A stretch of DNA of 64,000 bases from assembly GCA_963828405.1 (NCBI GenBank), contig CAWHEG010000030.1, forward strand, positions 186,001 to 250,000. Reading direction: 5' to 3'. Each line of letters begins with the position of its first letter. Positions within the stretch are counted from its first letter, which is position 1. This document shows positions 19,091 to 26,983 of this stretch, piece by piece. The translations under genes and the position numbers were made by a program. The notes beneath the pieces are model-generated. The model saw nothing but the letters and a program-made list of their open reading frames with translations, ran no database searches and was not told where the DNA came from. Origin of the DNA: JANMJD01 sp963828405 (GTDB taxonomy: Bacteria > Actinomycetota > Acidimicrobiia > Acidimicrobiales > Ilumatobacteraceae).

Positions 19091-19690
19091 GTGCCGTCGC
19101 CGTCCCACCGCCGCTTGGGCGTTTTCGGGGGGACCTTCGACCCGCCTCACGTCGGCCATCTGGTCACGGCCCTCAACGTCGGGCACGCCCTGGGGCTCGA
19201 CGAGGTACTGATGGTCGTCTCGCACGTGCCCTGGCAGAAGGAGGGCAGCCGACGGATCACCCCCTCGGAGGACCGCTTCGAGATGGTCCGGGCCGCCGTC
19301 GCCGGGGTGGCCGGGCTGTCGGCCAGCCGGCTCGAGATCGATCGTGACGGTCCCAGCTACACCGCTGACACCCTGCGCAGCCTGCATGAGGCCGAGCCCG
19401 ACGCCACGCTGTTCACGATCCTCGGCGACGACGCGGCCAGCCGGCTGACGACGTGGGAACGGTGGGACGAGGTCGTCGAGCTGTCCCGCCTGGTCGTCGT
19501 CGACCGGCCAGGCGATCCCGTCGGGCTCCCCGACGTGGCGGAATGGATCCGCGTCGAGGTACCGCGTCTCGAGGTGTCGAGCACCGATCTTCGGGCCCGC
19601 ATCCGCGACGGCCGCCCCCTCGACTACCTGATCCCCCGGGCCGTGCTCGACGTGATCGCCCGGCGCGGCTTGTATCAGGAGGCCGCGTGA
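19091..19690 (+). CDS. nadD: Nicotinate-nucleotide adenylyltransferase
   Basis: The 199-residue enzyme joins ATP and nicotinate mononucleotide in NAD synthesis. The N-terminal nucleotidyltransferase motif is GVFGGTFDPPHVGH, with the HxGH motif VGHL. The SSTDLRARIRDGRPLDYLIP motif near the C-terminus contains the ISST-type signature. The start is GTG at 19091. The stop overlaps the next gene by four bases, and rsfS follows, a common actinobacterial order of nadD, an LCP-like gene and rsfS. Confidence 0.95.
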   Translation: MPSPSHRRLGVFGGTFDPPHVGHLVTALNVGHALGLDEVLMVVSHVPWQKEGSRRITPSEDRFEMVRAAVAGVAGLSASRLEIDRDGPSYTADTLRSLHEAEPDATLFTILGDDAASRLTTWERWDEVVELSRLVVVDRPGDPVGLPDVAEWIRVEVPRLEVSSTDLRARIRDGRPLDYLIPRAVLDVIARRGLYQEAA

Positions 19691-20970
19691 GCCTGGTCGC
19701 CGAGAGGCGACGCCGCCGCACGATACTGGCCGCCCTTGCCGGTGTCGCCGGACTGCTCGCCCTGCCGGTGCTCAGCCTGGCCGCCGCCGAGACGTTGAAG
19801 GGCTCGACCGAGGGCAAGAACGCGCTCGAAGGACTCCCGGATCTGGTGCTCATCCCACCGACGCCCGGTGCGCTGTTCGCCGCTGTCGACGACCAGGGCG
19901 AGATCACCGCGGTGAGCCTGCTCGCCCTGTCCCCGCCGCGCAGCGGGCAGGTGAAGGGCGGCACGATCATCGTCGTGCCCGTCGGAGCCCGGACCAACCT
20001 CCCCGGCGACTCCGTGGGCCGGCTGGCCGACGCCTACGCGGCTGGCGGCGAGACGGCCTTCGTCGAGGCCGCCGAAGGATTGCTCGGGGTGAGTGTGACG
20101 TCGTCGATCGTGGCCGGCGCAGAGACGATCGCCTCGCTGCTGGCGCCCTACGCACCGTTGGAGATGAACGTCGCCGGTGACGTGATCGACACCGACGCCG
20201 CCGGAGCCGATCAGTTGGTGGCCCCGGCCGGTGCGTCGGTCGTCGACGCCGCGACCATGGCGGCGATCCTGACGGCGCGTCAGGCAGGGAAGCCGGAGTC
20301 GGAGCGACTCGGCCGGATCGGCGACCTGTGGTCGACGCTGGCCCTCCACGTCGCCTCGGGAGTCGGGGAGCCGATCACGGTGACCACGACACCGCAGGTC
20401 GGTGGGGGCGGAGCCGCAGGCGCGGCCAGTGGACCGGACCCCGCCGCCGACTTCTCGACCTTCTTCCGGGCGTTGTTCGCCGGTTCGGTGGGCGTCTACC
20501 GCCTGTCGTCGGAACCGGCGACCGACCCGGCCGAGAACCCGAACGCCGCCGATCTGGTCAAGCTGAACCTGGCCGAGGTCAACCTCGTCACGGCCAGCGT
20601 GCTGCCGAGCTCGGTGTCGCCGCCGTTCGCCTCGATCACCTTCTACGTGCGCAGCCCGCTCGGCGACCCCCGTCTCACGCTGGAGGCCGTCGCCCGGCTG
20701 GTGTTCCAGGGGGCCAACGTGGTGCTCGTCAAAGAGGATGCATCGATCCCCGCGCCCGAGCTGAACACGATCTCGTTCGTCGACCCGTCGGACGGGGCGC
20801 AGGCCGAGGTGTTCGTCAAGCCGCTCGGCTCCGGCTATGCGATCGTGCCGGCCGACACCCGGATCGACGGCGTGGATGTGGTGCTCACCCTCGGCGAGCA
20901 GTTCCGCAAGGACGCCGATCTCGAACGACTCAACGTGGCGACCACCGTGGCGCCCGCAACGGAAGGTTGA
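19687..20970 (+). CDS. LCP/LytR-like membrane-anchored protein
   Basis: The 427-residue protein begins with an Arg-rich N-terminus and a single membrane helix (about 12-33), then a large exported domain. The first part (GEITAVSLLALSPP, GGTIIVVPVGARTN, GRLADAYAAGGETAFVEAAEGLLGV) resembles the LytR-CpsA-Psr fold used to attach glycopolymers to peptidoglycan. The usual catalytic Arg/Asp set is not clearly complete, so enzymatic activity is doubtful. The C-terminal part resembles the LytR_C domain (ADTRIDGVDVVLTLG). It lies between nadD and rsfS, overlapping nadD by four bases. Confidence 0.7.
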   Translation: MSLVAERRRRRTILAALAGVAGLLALPVLSLAAAETLKGSTEGKNALEGLPDLVLIPPTPGALFAAVDDQGEITAVSLLALSPPRSGQVKGGTIIVVPVGARTNLPGDSVGRLADAYAAGGETAFVEAAEGLLGVSVTSSIVAGAETIASLLAPYAPLEMNVAGDVIDTDAAGADQLVAPAGASVVDAATMAAILTARQAGKPESERLGRIGDLWSTLALHVASGVGEPITVTTTPQVGGGGAAGAASGPDPAADFSTFFRALFAGSVGVYRLSSEPATDPAENPNAADLVKLNLAEVNLVTASVLPSSVSPPFASITFYVRSPLGDPRLTLEAVARLVFQGANVVLVKEDASIPAPELNTISFVDPSDGAQAEVFVKPLGSGYAIVPADTRIDGVDVVLTLGEQFRKDADLERLNVATTVAPATEG

Positions 20971-20972
20971 CC

Positions 20973-21347
20973 GTGCCGACGACAGCACAGCCCGAAGCCA
21001 TCGAACTCGCCCGCATCGCCGCCGCGGCCGCCGACGACAAGCACGCCACCGACATCCTGGTGATCGACGTGTCGGAGATCCTGGCGATCACCGACGCGTT
21101 CGTCATCGCCAGTGCCAACAACCGCCGCCTGGTGCGCAGTGTCGCCGAGGCGATCGAGGAACAGGTGAAGCTGACGTGCGACCGGGCGCCGCTGCGCACC
21201 GAGGGGCTCGGCGAGCAGCAGTGGGTGCTGTTGGACTACGGCGACGTCGTGGTCCACGTCTTCTCCGACGAGATGCGGGCGTTCTACGAGATCGAACGCC
21301 TCTACCGCGACGCCCCGACGATCGAGTGGGCGCTGCACACCTCGTGA
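20973..21347 (+). CDS. rsfS: Ribosomal silencing factor RsfS
   Basis: The 124-residue protein starts at GTG two bases after the previous stop. It has the RsfS (Iojap) core: DILVIDVSEILAITDAFVIASANNRR, then EGLGEQQWVLLDYGDVVVHVFSDEMRAFYEIERLY. RsfS binds L14 on the 50S subunit and blocks joining with 30S under nutrient limitation. It forms an operon with nadD and the LCP-like gene. Confidence 0.95.
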   Translation: MPTTAQPEAIELARIAAAAADDKHATDILVIDVSEILAITDAFVIASANNRRLVRSVAEAIEEQVKLTCDRAPLRTEGLGEQQWVLLDYGDVVVHVFSDEMRAFYEIERLYRDAPTIEWALHTS

Positions 21348-21428
21348 CCGGTGGCACGCCGGGTTGTGACGCCTAGCGCATCAGAGTCGGGATCCCCGGT
21401 CGTCTCCATGGTGTTGAGTGGAGATGAG

Positions 21429-22010
21429 ATGACGACGACAGAGCTCAGTGGAGCATTCGATACGAGCGAGCTTCCGAAGCTCGCCGCCGAGCCGGTCACG
21501 GTGACCGTCTCGCGCGCCGTGGTGCCCGGCCGCGAGGTCGAGTTCGAGGCGTGGGCGGAGCAGATGTCCACGAGGGTCGAGGAGTTCCCCGGGAGTCTCG
21601 GCGCCGGCGTGCTGCGCCCCGGAGGCGTCGGCGGCGACTACCACCTGATCTTCCGGTTCGCCGACGCACTCAGCCTGCGGCTGTGGGAGCGTTCGCCCCA
21701 GCGGGCCCGGCTGGTCGCCGAGCTCGACGGTCTCGTCGGCGAGACCCGTGTGCAGCGCACCGTCGGGGTGGAGGAGTGGTTCGACCTGCCCGAGCGGGCG
21801 GAGCCGTCGCGGGCGCTGTGGAAGCACGTCTTCGGCGACGTCGCCTGGGTGTTCCCGGTGGCCCTGACCACCTCGATCGTCGTCGCCCCGTACCTGGCCA
21901 AGCTGCCGTTGTCGCTGCGTACGCTGGCCTCGGCCGGCTTGATCACGGTGGTGATGCGCACGGCGGTCGGTCCGGTCCGCAAGCGGGTCCGGTCGCGACG
22001 CACGTTCTGA
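21429..22010 (+). CDS. Antibiotic-biosynthesis-monooxygenase-domain membrane protein
   Basis: The 193-residue protein from ATG 21429 has a ferredoxin-like ABM domain at about 20-120 (VTVTVSRAVVPGREVEFEAW, and FPGSLGAGVLRPGG plus DYHLIFRFADA). A C-terminal membrane part has two helices (about 138-160 and 165-182) and ends in a basic tail. The family usually acts as a heme-degrading or quinol monooxygenase, or as a non-enzymatic dimer; the membrane-fused form is of unknown role. The frame is open upstream to 21351, but the ATG at 21429 has a better purine-rich upstream region. Confidence 0.75.
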   Translation: MTTTELSGAFDTSELPKLAAEPVTVTVSRAVVPGREVEFEAWAEQMSTRVEEFPGSLGAGVLRPGGVGGDYHLIFRFADALSLRLWERSPQRARLVAELDGLVGETRVQRTVGVEEWFDLPERAEPSRALWKHVFGDVAWVFPVALTTSIVVAPYLAKLPLSLRTLASAGLITVVMRTAVGPVRKRVRSRRTF

Positions 22011-22096
22011 ACGGATTCCGGCGGTGCCGACGGTTTGACGTCGGCGGCGTTTGGACCGAGATCGCGCCGCTGGTAGCGTTCACGCCCGCCCCGTAC

Positions 22097-22169
22097 GGGG
22101 CTGTAGCTCAGTTGGCAGAGCGCTTCCATGGCATGGAAGAGGTCAGGGGTTCGATTCCCCTCAGCTCCA
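22097..22169 (+). tRNA. tRNA-Ala (GGC)
   Basis: The 73-base cloverleaf has a seven-pair acceptor stem (GGGGCTG with CAGCTCC, one G-T pair), the D-arm GCTC...GAGC, the anticodon stem CTTCC/GGAAG with loop ATGGCAT (anticodon GGC), and the T-arm AGGGG-TTCGATT-CCCCT. CCA is not encoded. Its 3' half from 22127 is the left attachment site of a 25 kb element, and the integration leaves the tRNA intact. Confidence 0.96.
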
Positions 22170-22170
22170 C
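22127..22170 (+). repeat. attL: 44-bp direct repeat within tRNA-Ala
   Basis: This 44-bp sequence (anticodon loop to the discriminator base plus one) recurs exactly at 47483-47526. The flanking bases differ on both sides. With an integrase gene next to the other copy, this is the attachment core of an integrative element. Confidence 0.93.
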
Positions 22171-22173
22171 GGA

Positions 22174-22202
22174 AAAGGCCCAGGTCAGAGACCTGGGCCT
22201 TT
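22174..22202 (+). terminator. Strong intrinsic hairpin just inside attL
   Basis: AAAGGCCCAGGTC (22174-22186) pairs perfectly with GACCTGGGCCTTT (22190-22202) around an AGA loop: 13 pairs ending in TTTG. It would terminate tRNA-Ala transcription and insulate the element. It belongs to the element, not to the original tRNA locus, whose own terminator candidate lies beyond attR. Confidence 0.8.
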
Positions 22203-22217
22203 GTCGTTGGGGTCTCG

Positions 22218-22239
22218 CTGACACCTTGACTGACACCTT
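22218..22239 (+). repeat. Left-arm integrase-type sites: CTGACACCTT twice
   Basis: CTGACACCTT occurs at 22218-22227 and 22230-22239, period 12 bp. The same pair with the same period and orientation occurs at 47354-47375. Placement 48 bp inside attL fits arm-type binding sites of a tyrosine integrase. Confidence 0.7.
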
Positions 22240-22582
22240 GGCGAGTGGTAGGGTGAGTAGTAGGGCCGCAGAGGCTTGCCAGCTGACCGGCTACGAACGA
22301 TGAGGGGCGACCGCACACACGGCGGATCGTCGGTGGGAGGGCTGGCTCCTTACAAGGAAGATGTCGGGGGTTCGAGTCCCTCTGCGCCCACTACATAAGA
22401 CCTGGTACCTGCCCAATTCATATCACTTCTGTACAGAGGCGATCGATTGCAGAGACCTTTTCGGAGACCTTGACGGAGGATCGCGTTCGTCGGAGGGGAC
22501 ACGACGAGCAGGTCACGCCAAGCAGACGATCTGCACGATGGCACACCACTGATCGAGTGGGAGCGGCGTTCCTTCTAGACGT
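22240..22582. other. Left end of the element without a recognised gene
   Basis: Apart from the arm sites and the tRNA-Val-like fragment, nothing supported is seen. Open frames on the minus strand reading GAEGLEPPTSSL-type peptides are antisense translations of tRNA sequence. Confidence 0.6.
22345..22393 (+). pseudogene. tRNA-Val-like 3' fragment
   Basis: The stretch CTTACAAGGAAGATG followed by a perfect T-arm (GGGGG-TTCGAGT-CCCTC) and an acceptor 3' strand TGCGCCC-A looks like the 3' half of a tRNA with anticodon TAC (Val). No matching D-arm or 5' acceptor strand exists upstream, so it is not a working tRNA. It may be the trace of an earlier integration into a tRNA-Val gene carried along by the element. 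Confidence 0.6.
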
Positions 22583-22825
22583 TCATGACGTGGCGTCTGC
22601 CCGATGGGAGATGCGGAGGCGAGGTGCAGGATGAACCGCCGGGCGCCTCCGTCGTCCATCTCGGCAACAGCGGGGCGCTGTTGCCGATGCGACGCTCCTC
22701 GGCGACGGTGTTCGGGCGGACGACTCCTCAGATTCCGCCAGATCGATGAAGCGTGATGCGCTGACATCGCCGACGAGCCCGTTGATTACGGCGGTCTCGA
22801 TGTCAGCCGTGGTTCTCGGGCCCAC
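22583..22825 (-). CDS. Small hypothetical protein next to the excisionase
   Basis: An 80-codon frame begins 18 bases after the excisionase-like stop on the same strand. The N-terminal half (DIETAVINGLVGDVSASRFIDLAESEESS) looks like ordinary helical protein; the second half is Arg/Pro-rich and may be out of frame. No family is recognised. Support is limited to position and composition. Confidence 0.3.
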   Translation of the reverse strand: MGPRTTADIETAVINGLVGDVSASRFIDLAESEESSARTPSPRSVASATAPRCCRDGRRRRPAVHPAPRLRISHRADATS

Positions 22826-22843
22826 CGCCCACGTCGTCCTACG

Positions 22844-23164
22844 TCAGGTTCGATCGTGGACGAATCTCTCGAGTTCAGCGATGGACAGTCGGACGCAGCG
22901 TCCGATTCGTGTGGGTACGAGTTCGCCGCTCCAGATGAGCTCGTAGATCGTGGTTCGTCCGACGCACAGGATCCGCGCGGCTTGTGTGAGGGTGACCAAC
23001 AGCGGGTGAACCTGCGCCGATCGCCCGTCCGACGAGCTGTTGATCGCCGACGGTTCGGACGATCGCCGGGATGGAGGTCCGGCTGGATCGGGCGCTCGCG
23101 AAGCAGCATCCGCAGTGCAGGGAAGCTGGGGGGCCGGTTCTGTCAGTGGCGTGGTCCGTCTCAT
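22844..23164 (-). CDS. Excisionase-family (MerR-type HTH) DNA-binding protein
   Basis: The C-terminal 55 residues form a helix-turn-helix of the excisionase/AlpA type: LLVTLTQAARILCVGRTTIYELIWSG, then ELVPTRIGRCVRLSIAELERFV. In integrative elements such proteins bend DNA at the attachment arms and steer the integrase toward excision. The gene is near the left arm sites, with the integrase at the far end, a split arrangement relative to the usual int-xis pair. The first 50 residues are low-complexity; the real start may be internal. Confidence 0.75.
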   Translation of the reverse strand: MRRTTPLTEPAPQLPCTADAASRAPDPAGPPSRRSSEPSAINSSSDGRSAQVHPLLVTLTQAARILCVGRTTIYELIWSGELVPTRIGRCVRLSIAELERFVHDRT

Positions 23165-23590
23165 CGCAGGTCGGAGCTTCGGCGAGTGACGTCCTCGATT
23201 ACGTCACCGAACACTACGAGGTCAACAGACTCAGCTTCGGGGCGATCGGGTGCTCGTCGCTGCCGAGGGAGGCGCTTGGGACCGGTTCGCATCGTTGAAC
23301 CGTGGAAGGTCGACGGCATCAATGAGCGAGAGGAACTCCTGGCACGTCTCGTCTCGGGCACCACCCATGGCTTCGCACCTCAACGAACCTGGCTCCCTAC
23401 ACCCGCCCGCGCGTCGGCCACGCTGGGTGACTGCTATGGGCGTTCCGGGTGGTCGTGTGGTCAGCGATGCCGAGCGGCTCGCGAGTGTCGAGCGGGCAGC
23501 AAGGGCTCCGTCGTAGTCCTGACCGGTGGGTACCGAGCGTGCTCGGTGGTGCTGAACCTGCCGTGCCCTGCTTGATCACAGCGGACAGCG
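23165..23590. other. Gene-poor stretch, possible remnant
   Basis: No gene is supported. A plus-strand frame near 23161-23298 (SDVLDYVTEHYEVNRLSFGAIG) has protein-like composition but no start context or family, and may be a decayed fragment. Confidence 0.4.
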
Positions 23591-26500
23591 TCAACCGCCG
23601 CCAGCAGGGGCAGGCTCGTGGCCTTGAAGGTCGATGATGAGGTGGGTGGGGGTTTCGTTGAAGATGCAGATCTTGCCGCCAGTGCCGAGTTTGGTGATGA
23701 CGGTGTTGGCGATGGTCTGGCCGGGTGACCAGTTGAGGTTCGAGGCGTTCGGTGGAGTGGTGCCGCAGGGCCACACGGTGAGGTATCCGGAGCTGGTGCC
23801 ACCAGTGACGGTCGCGTTGAGGATCACCGCGGCGGCGTTGGGGGGTACACCGCCTCGCCCCGCGATGACGACTTCGGTGGTCGTGCCGGCGGGGCGGATC
23901 CCGATCCCGCTGTACTGGCCATCGATCGTCGGCTGCGCTCCCGGCCGCGACTCCAACAGGCGCGCCGGGACCTGTGGGACATAGGACGCGCCAGCGGGGT
24001 AGAAGCCTTGAAGGTCGATGATGAGGTGGGTGGGGGTTTCGTTGAAGATGCAGATCTTGCCGCCAGTGCCGAGTTTGGTGATAACGGTGTTGGCGATGGT
24101 CTGGCCGGGTGACCAGTTGAGGTTCGAGGCGTTCGGTGGAGTGGTGCCGCAGGGCCACACGGTGAGGTATCCGGAGCTGGTGCCACCAGTGACGGTCGCG
24201 TTGAGGATCAGCGCGGCGGCGTTGGGGGGTACACCGCCTCGCCCCGCGATGACGACTTCGGTGGTCGTGCCGGCGGGGCGGATCCCGATCCCGCTGTACT
24301 GGCCATCGATCGTCGGCTGCGCTCCCGGCCGCGACTCCAACAGGCGCGCCGGGACCTGTGGGACATAGGACGCGCCAGCGGGGTAGAAGCCTTGAAGGTC
24401 GATGATGAGGTGGGTGGGGGTTTCGTTGAAGATGCAGATCTTGCCGCCAGTGCCGAGTTTGGTGATGACGGTGTTGGCGATGGTCTGGCCGGGTGACCAG
24501 TTGAGGTTCGAGGCGTTCGGTGGAGTGGTGCCGCAGGGCCACACGGTGAGGTATCCGGAGCTGGTGCCACCAGTGACGGTCGCGTTGAGGATCAGCGCGG
24601 CGGCGTTGGGGGGTACACCGCCTCGCCCCGCGATGACGACTTCGGTGGTCGTGCCGGCGGGGCGGATCCCGATCCCGCTGTACTGGCCATCGATCGTCGG
24701 CTGCGCTCCCGGCCGCGACTCCAACAGGCGCGCCGGGACCAGCATCGTGGGCGGCGCATCCGGCCCGGCGTACCCCGGGTAGATCATGCGGAGACCGGCG
24801 GCGATCACGGGGTGAGCTCCGGCGAGACGCCAGATCGTGCCGTTGTCGAGATAGTTGAGTGCGGCGAGCAGGGCGGCGCCCTTGTTCAACGGCCACACCT
24901 GTTGCTGAACCCAGGTGCCCGAGGTCCGGGTCAGTCCGCCGGCGTTCGGAAACGTGGCGAGGTCCGGGTGGAATGCGTCGAGCACACCGACGAGCGGATC
25001 CCACACAGCAGGCGTCTGCGTGATGATGGACCGCAACTTCGCGACCGAGGCTGCCGCGGTCGCGCCACCAAGGCCGAGCGCGAGCTGCCACGAGTACGGG
25101 CTATGGGTACCGCGGAACGTCGCTGCGCCATCGACCGCGCACGGTGCGACACCTTGGGCTCTATAGGTCGTGTCTGGCAACTCGATGGCGTCGGGTAGCG
25201 AACCGCTCGCCGTCGTGACACAGGTGAACATTCGTTGGGCATTCCCGCTCCAGTCGACCGGGTCGACACCCCAAACGCCGCCGTTGTCGGCACCAATGCT
25301 CGGGTCGAGCATAGTTGCGGTCAGGAAGGTCATCGTGAACCAGGCGCCGGGGAAGGATACGACTGGCGTTCCAGCACCCGAACCGCGGATGCGCTGCATC
25401 TTGTACCACGATCCAGCGCCAATCGAATGGGCCGGGCTTCCCGCAGCGAGGATCGCTGCCATCGCTCCCTCGTCGGTCCAGTAGTCGATGTCGAGTACCT
25501 GATCCGGTACCACCAGGCGCGGGTCGGTGCTCGCCCAGTAGCCGCCTCCGACGGCGGGCACCATATAGAAGTCGTCGTGTGTCGTGTCGTCGTCGTCGGG
25601 GGTGCTGTCGATCTCGGGTTTCCACGCAAGGCGTAGCCGCCCGGTCACAGGGTTGAGGATCTGGTCCCAACGGGTGCGGGCCAACAGCCGACCGACGAGT
25701 CCTTTGATCTCGGTGTTGTTGGGGAACCCGGACGCGAACGCGGCTGCGCCCATTTGCAGGATGGCGGTGTCGATCGTCGACGCTTCGACATTGTTGCGGC
25801 CGTTGACGTCGATCTTTCGTGTCCCCGTCAACGGACCGTTCACGCCCGAGGGGTCGATACCGGTAAATCGGTAGACGAGTCCCAGCTGGTTGCCGACGCA
25901 TCCGCTTGGGCTGTTGCACCACAGCTTGTTCTGATCGAGGAAACGCAACACCTTGAGTCCCGCCGCACGGGCCTCGGCGTCACTGACCCATCCATGCCCG
26001 ACCGCGGCGGGGAGCGCTGCCAGGAGCCAGCCGGTTGCGCCGACGTGGGCGAGGTCACGGAACAGGGTGCGATCGAGCGAGAAGCCGGTCTTCGGGTCGC
26101 GCAGGCGCAGCATCGCTTCGAAGTCGCCTCGAGCCAACGCTTCGACCAATCCGCGGTCGGACAACCCGACAAGCGACGCCGCGTCGCGTGGTGCCCCATT
26201 CTTGTCGACGAGCGCGATGGAGCGCACCGACAAGGCAGCCGTCGACGGATTGCTGGACTCGGCGACGAGCAACGTCAGGAGCTTCACGCCCCCGAGATCG
26301 ATACCGACGAACCCCGACACCGGGAACTCGTATCGGGTCAGGGCGCTCCCGGCCGGCACCGTGAACGATTGTGAGGCCCTGGCGCCGTGAATGTCTTGCA
26401 CCTCGAGCAGTACTCGAACGGTGTTGGTTGGATCACCGCCGACCAGCGCAGCGATCGCGTCGATCGAGACCACCTCGCCCGTGCCGACTGAGAGATCACG

Positions 26501-26983
26501 AAGATCGAACCCTTCGTTGAGCAGCGACAGCACCGGACCCGCCGTTCCGTCTGGGTTCGCGGTTTCGATCGACACCCGGCCGAGGCTCGCGTACAAGCCG
26601 ACGAACTCGTTCGAGTCCGGGTGATTGAAGGTGTAAGAGAACCTCAAAGAGCAGCCACTCGGCTCGCACGCTGCCGACTTGGCCGCGTCGGTCACGCCGT
26701 CGCGGCTGTTGACGACCCCGATCGTGCCGAAGCGCCCGTCACCCTCATGCCGCTCGCTTGCATAGGCGAACTGCGTGTCGAGCACTGGATAGTCGACGTC
26801 GTGGGACGCCGCGCCCGCTCTCGGCGTCGGAATAGCCGACGCGATCGTCGATGTCGCGATGACGACAACCATGACGAGCCAGTCGGTGCGTCGACGTGAC
26901 GCCCTCGGGTTCCGAATCGCGCCCGACGCAAACCCACCGACGCGTCGGCACCTTCGGTCACCGGTAGGAAGGTTGTCGGCCAT
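23591..26983 (-). CDS. Large secreted glucoamylase-like protein with three C-terminal repeats
   Basis: The 1,130-residue protein has a basic N-terminus and a membrane/signal segment at about 35-58. Residues 60-270 form a beta-rich region (FSYTFNHPDSNEFVGLYASL). A central (alpha/alpha)-barrel-like region at about 280-740 resembles the glucoamylase-like/DUF3131 families (LKVLRFLDQNKLWC, DFYMVPAVGGGYWASTDP, YWTDEGAMAAILAAGSP). Three nearly identical ~128-residue repeats follow (PARLLESRPGAQPTIDGQYS ... LTVWPCGTTPP ... LIIDLQGFYPAG), a unit common at the C-termini of secreted acidimicrobial proteins and probably for surface attachment. Enzymatic activity on beta-glucans is only an inference. It is cargo of the integrated element. 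Confidence 0.75.
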   Translation of the reverse strand: MADNLPTGDRRCRRVGGFASGAIRNPRASRRRTDWLVMVVVIATSTIASAIPTPRAGAASHDVDYPVLDTQFAYASERHEGDGRFGTIGVVNSRDGVTDAAKSAACEPSGCSLRFSYTFNHPDSNEFVGLYASLGRVSIETANPDGTAGPVLSLLNEGFDLRDLSVGTGEVVSIDAIAALVGGDPTNTVRVLLEVQDIHGARASQSFTVPAGSALTRYEFPVSGFVGIDLGGVKLLTLLVAESSNPSTAALSVRSIALVDKNGAPRDAASLVGLSDRGLVEALARGDFEAMLRLRDPKTGFSLDRTLFRDLAHVGATGWLLAALPAAVGHGWVSDAEARAAGLKVLRFLDQNKLWCNSPSGCVGNQLGLVYRFTGIDPSGVNGPLTGTRKIDVNGRNNVEASTIDTAILQMGAAAFASGFPNNTEIKGLVGRLLARTRWDQILNPVTGRLRLAWKPEIDSTPDDDDTTHDDFYMVPAVGGGYWASTDPRLVVPDQVLDIDYWTDEGAMAAILAAGSPAHSIGAGSWYKMQRIRGSGAGTPVVSFPGAWFTMTFLTATMLDPSIGADNGGVWGVDPVDWSGNAQRMFTCVTTASGSLPDAIELPDTTYRAQGVAPCAVDGAATFRGTHSPYSWQLALGLGGATAAASVAKLRSIITQTPAVWDPLVGVLDAFHPDLATFPNAGGLTRTSGTWVQQQVWPLNKGAALLAALNYLDNGTIWRLAGAHPVIAAGLRMIYPGYAGPDAPPTMLVPARLLESRPGAQPTIDGQYSGIGIRPAGTTTEVVIAGRGGVPPNAAALILNATVTGGTSSGYLTVWPCGTTPPNASNLNWSPGQTIANTVITKLGTGGKICIFNETPTHLIIDLQGFYPAGASYVPQVPARLLESRPGAQPTIDGQYSGIGIRPAGTTTEVVIAGRGGVPPNAAALILNATVTGGTSSGYLTVWPCGTTPPNASNLNWSPGQTIANTVITKLGTGGKICIFNETPTHLIIDLQGFYPAGASYVPQVPARLLESRPGAQPTIDGQYSGIGIRPAGTTTEVVIAGRGGVPPNAAAVILNATVTGGTSSGYLTVWPCGTTPPNASNLNWSPGQTIANTVITKLGTGGKICIFNETPTHLIIDLQGHEPAPAGGG
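23624..24740 (-). repeat. Three tandem 384-bp near-identical coding repeats
   Basis: Units start at 23624, 24008 and 24392 on the plus strand, exactly 384 bp apart, and encode the three C-terminal repeats of the large secreted protein. Differences are only a few bases (for example gatgacggtg versus gataacggtg), which implies recent duplication or gene conversion. Confidence 0.95.

Noticed and set aside
21638..22318. Minus-strand frame with GAEGNRTPDLFHAMEAL
   Set aside because: This is the antisense translation of tRNA-Ala, a frequent false gene call.
22350..22544. Minus-strand frame ending GAEGLEPPTSSL
   Set aside because: It is the antisense reading of a tRNA-Val-like fragment, not a protein.
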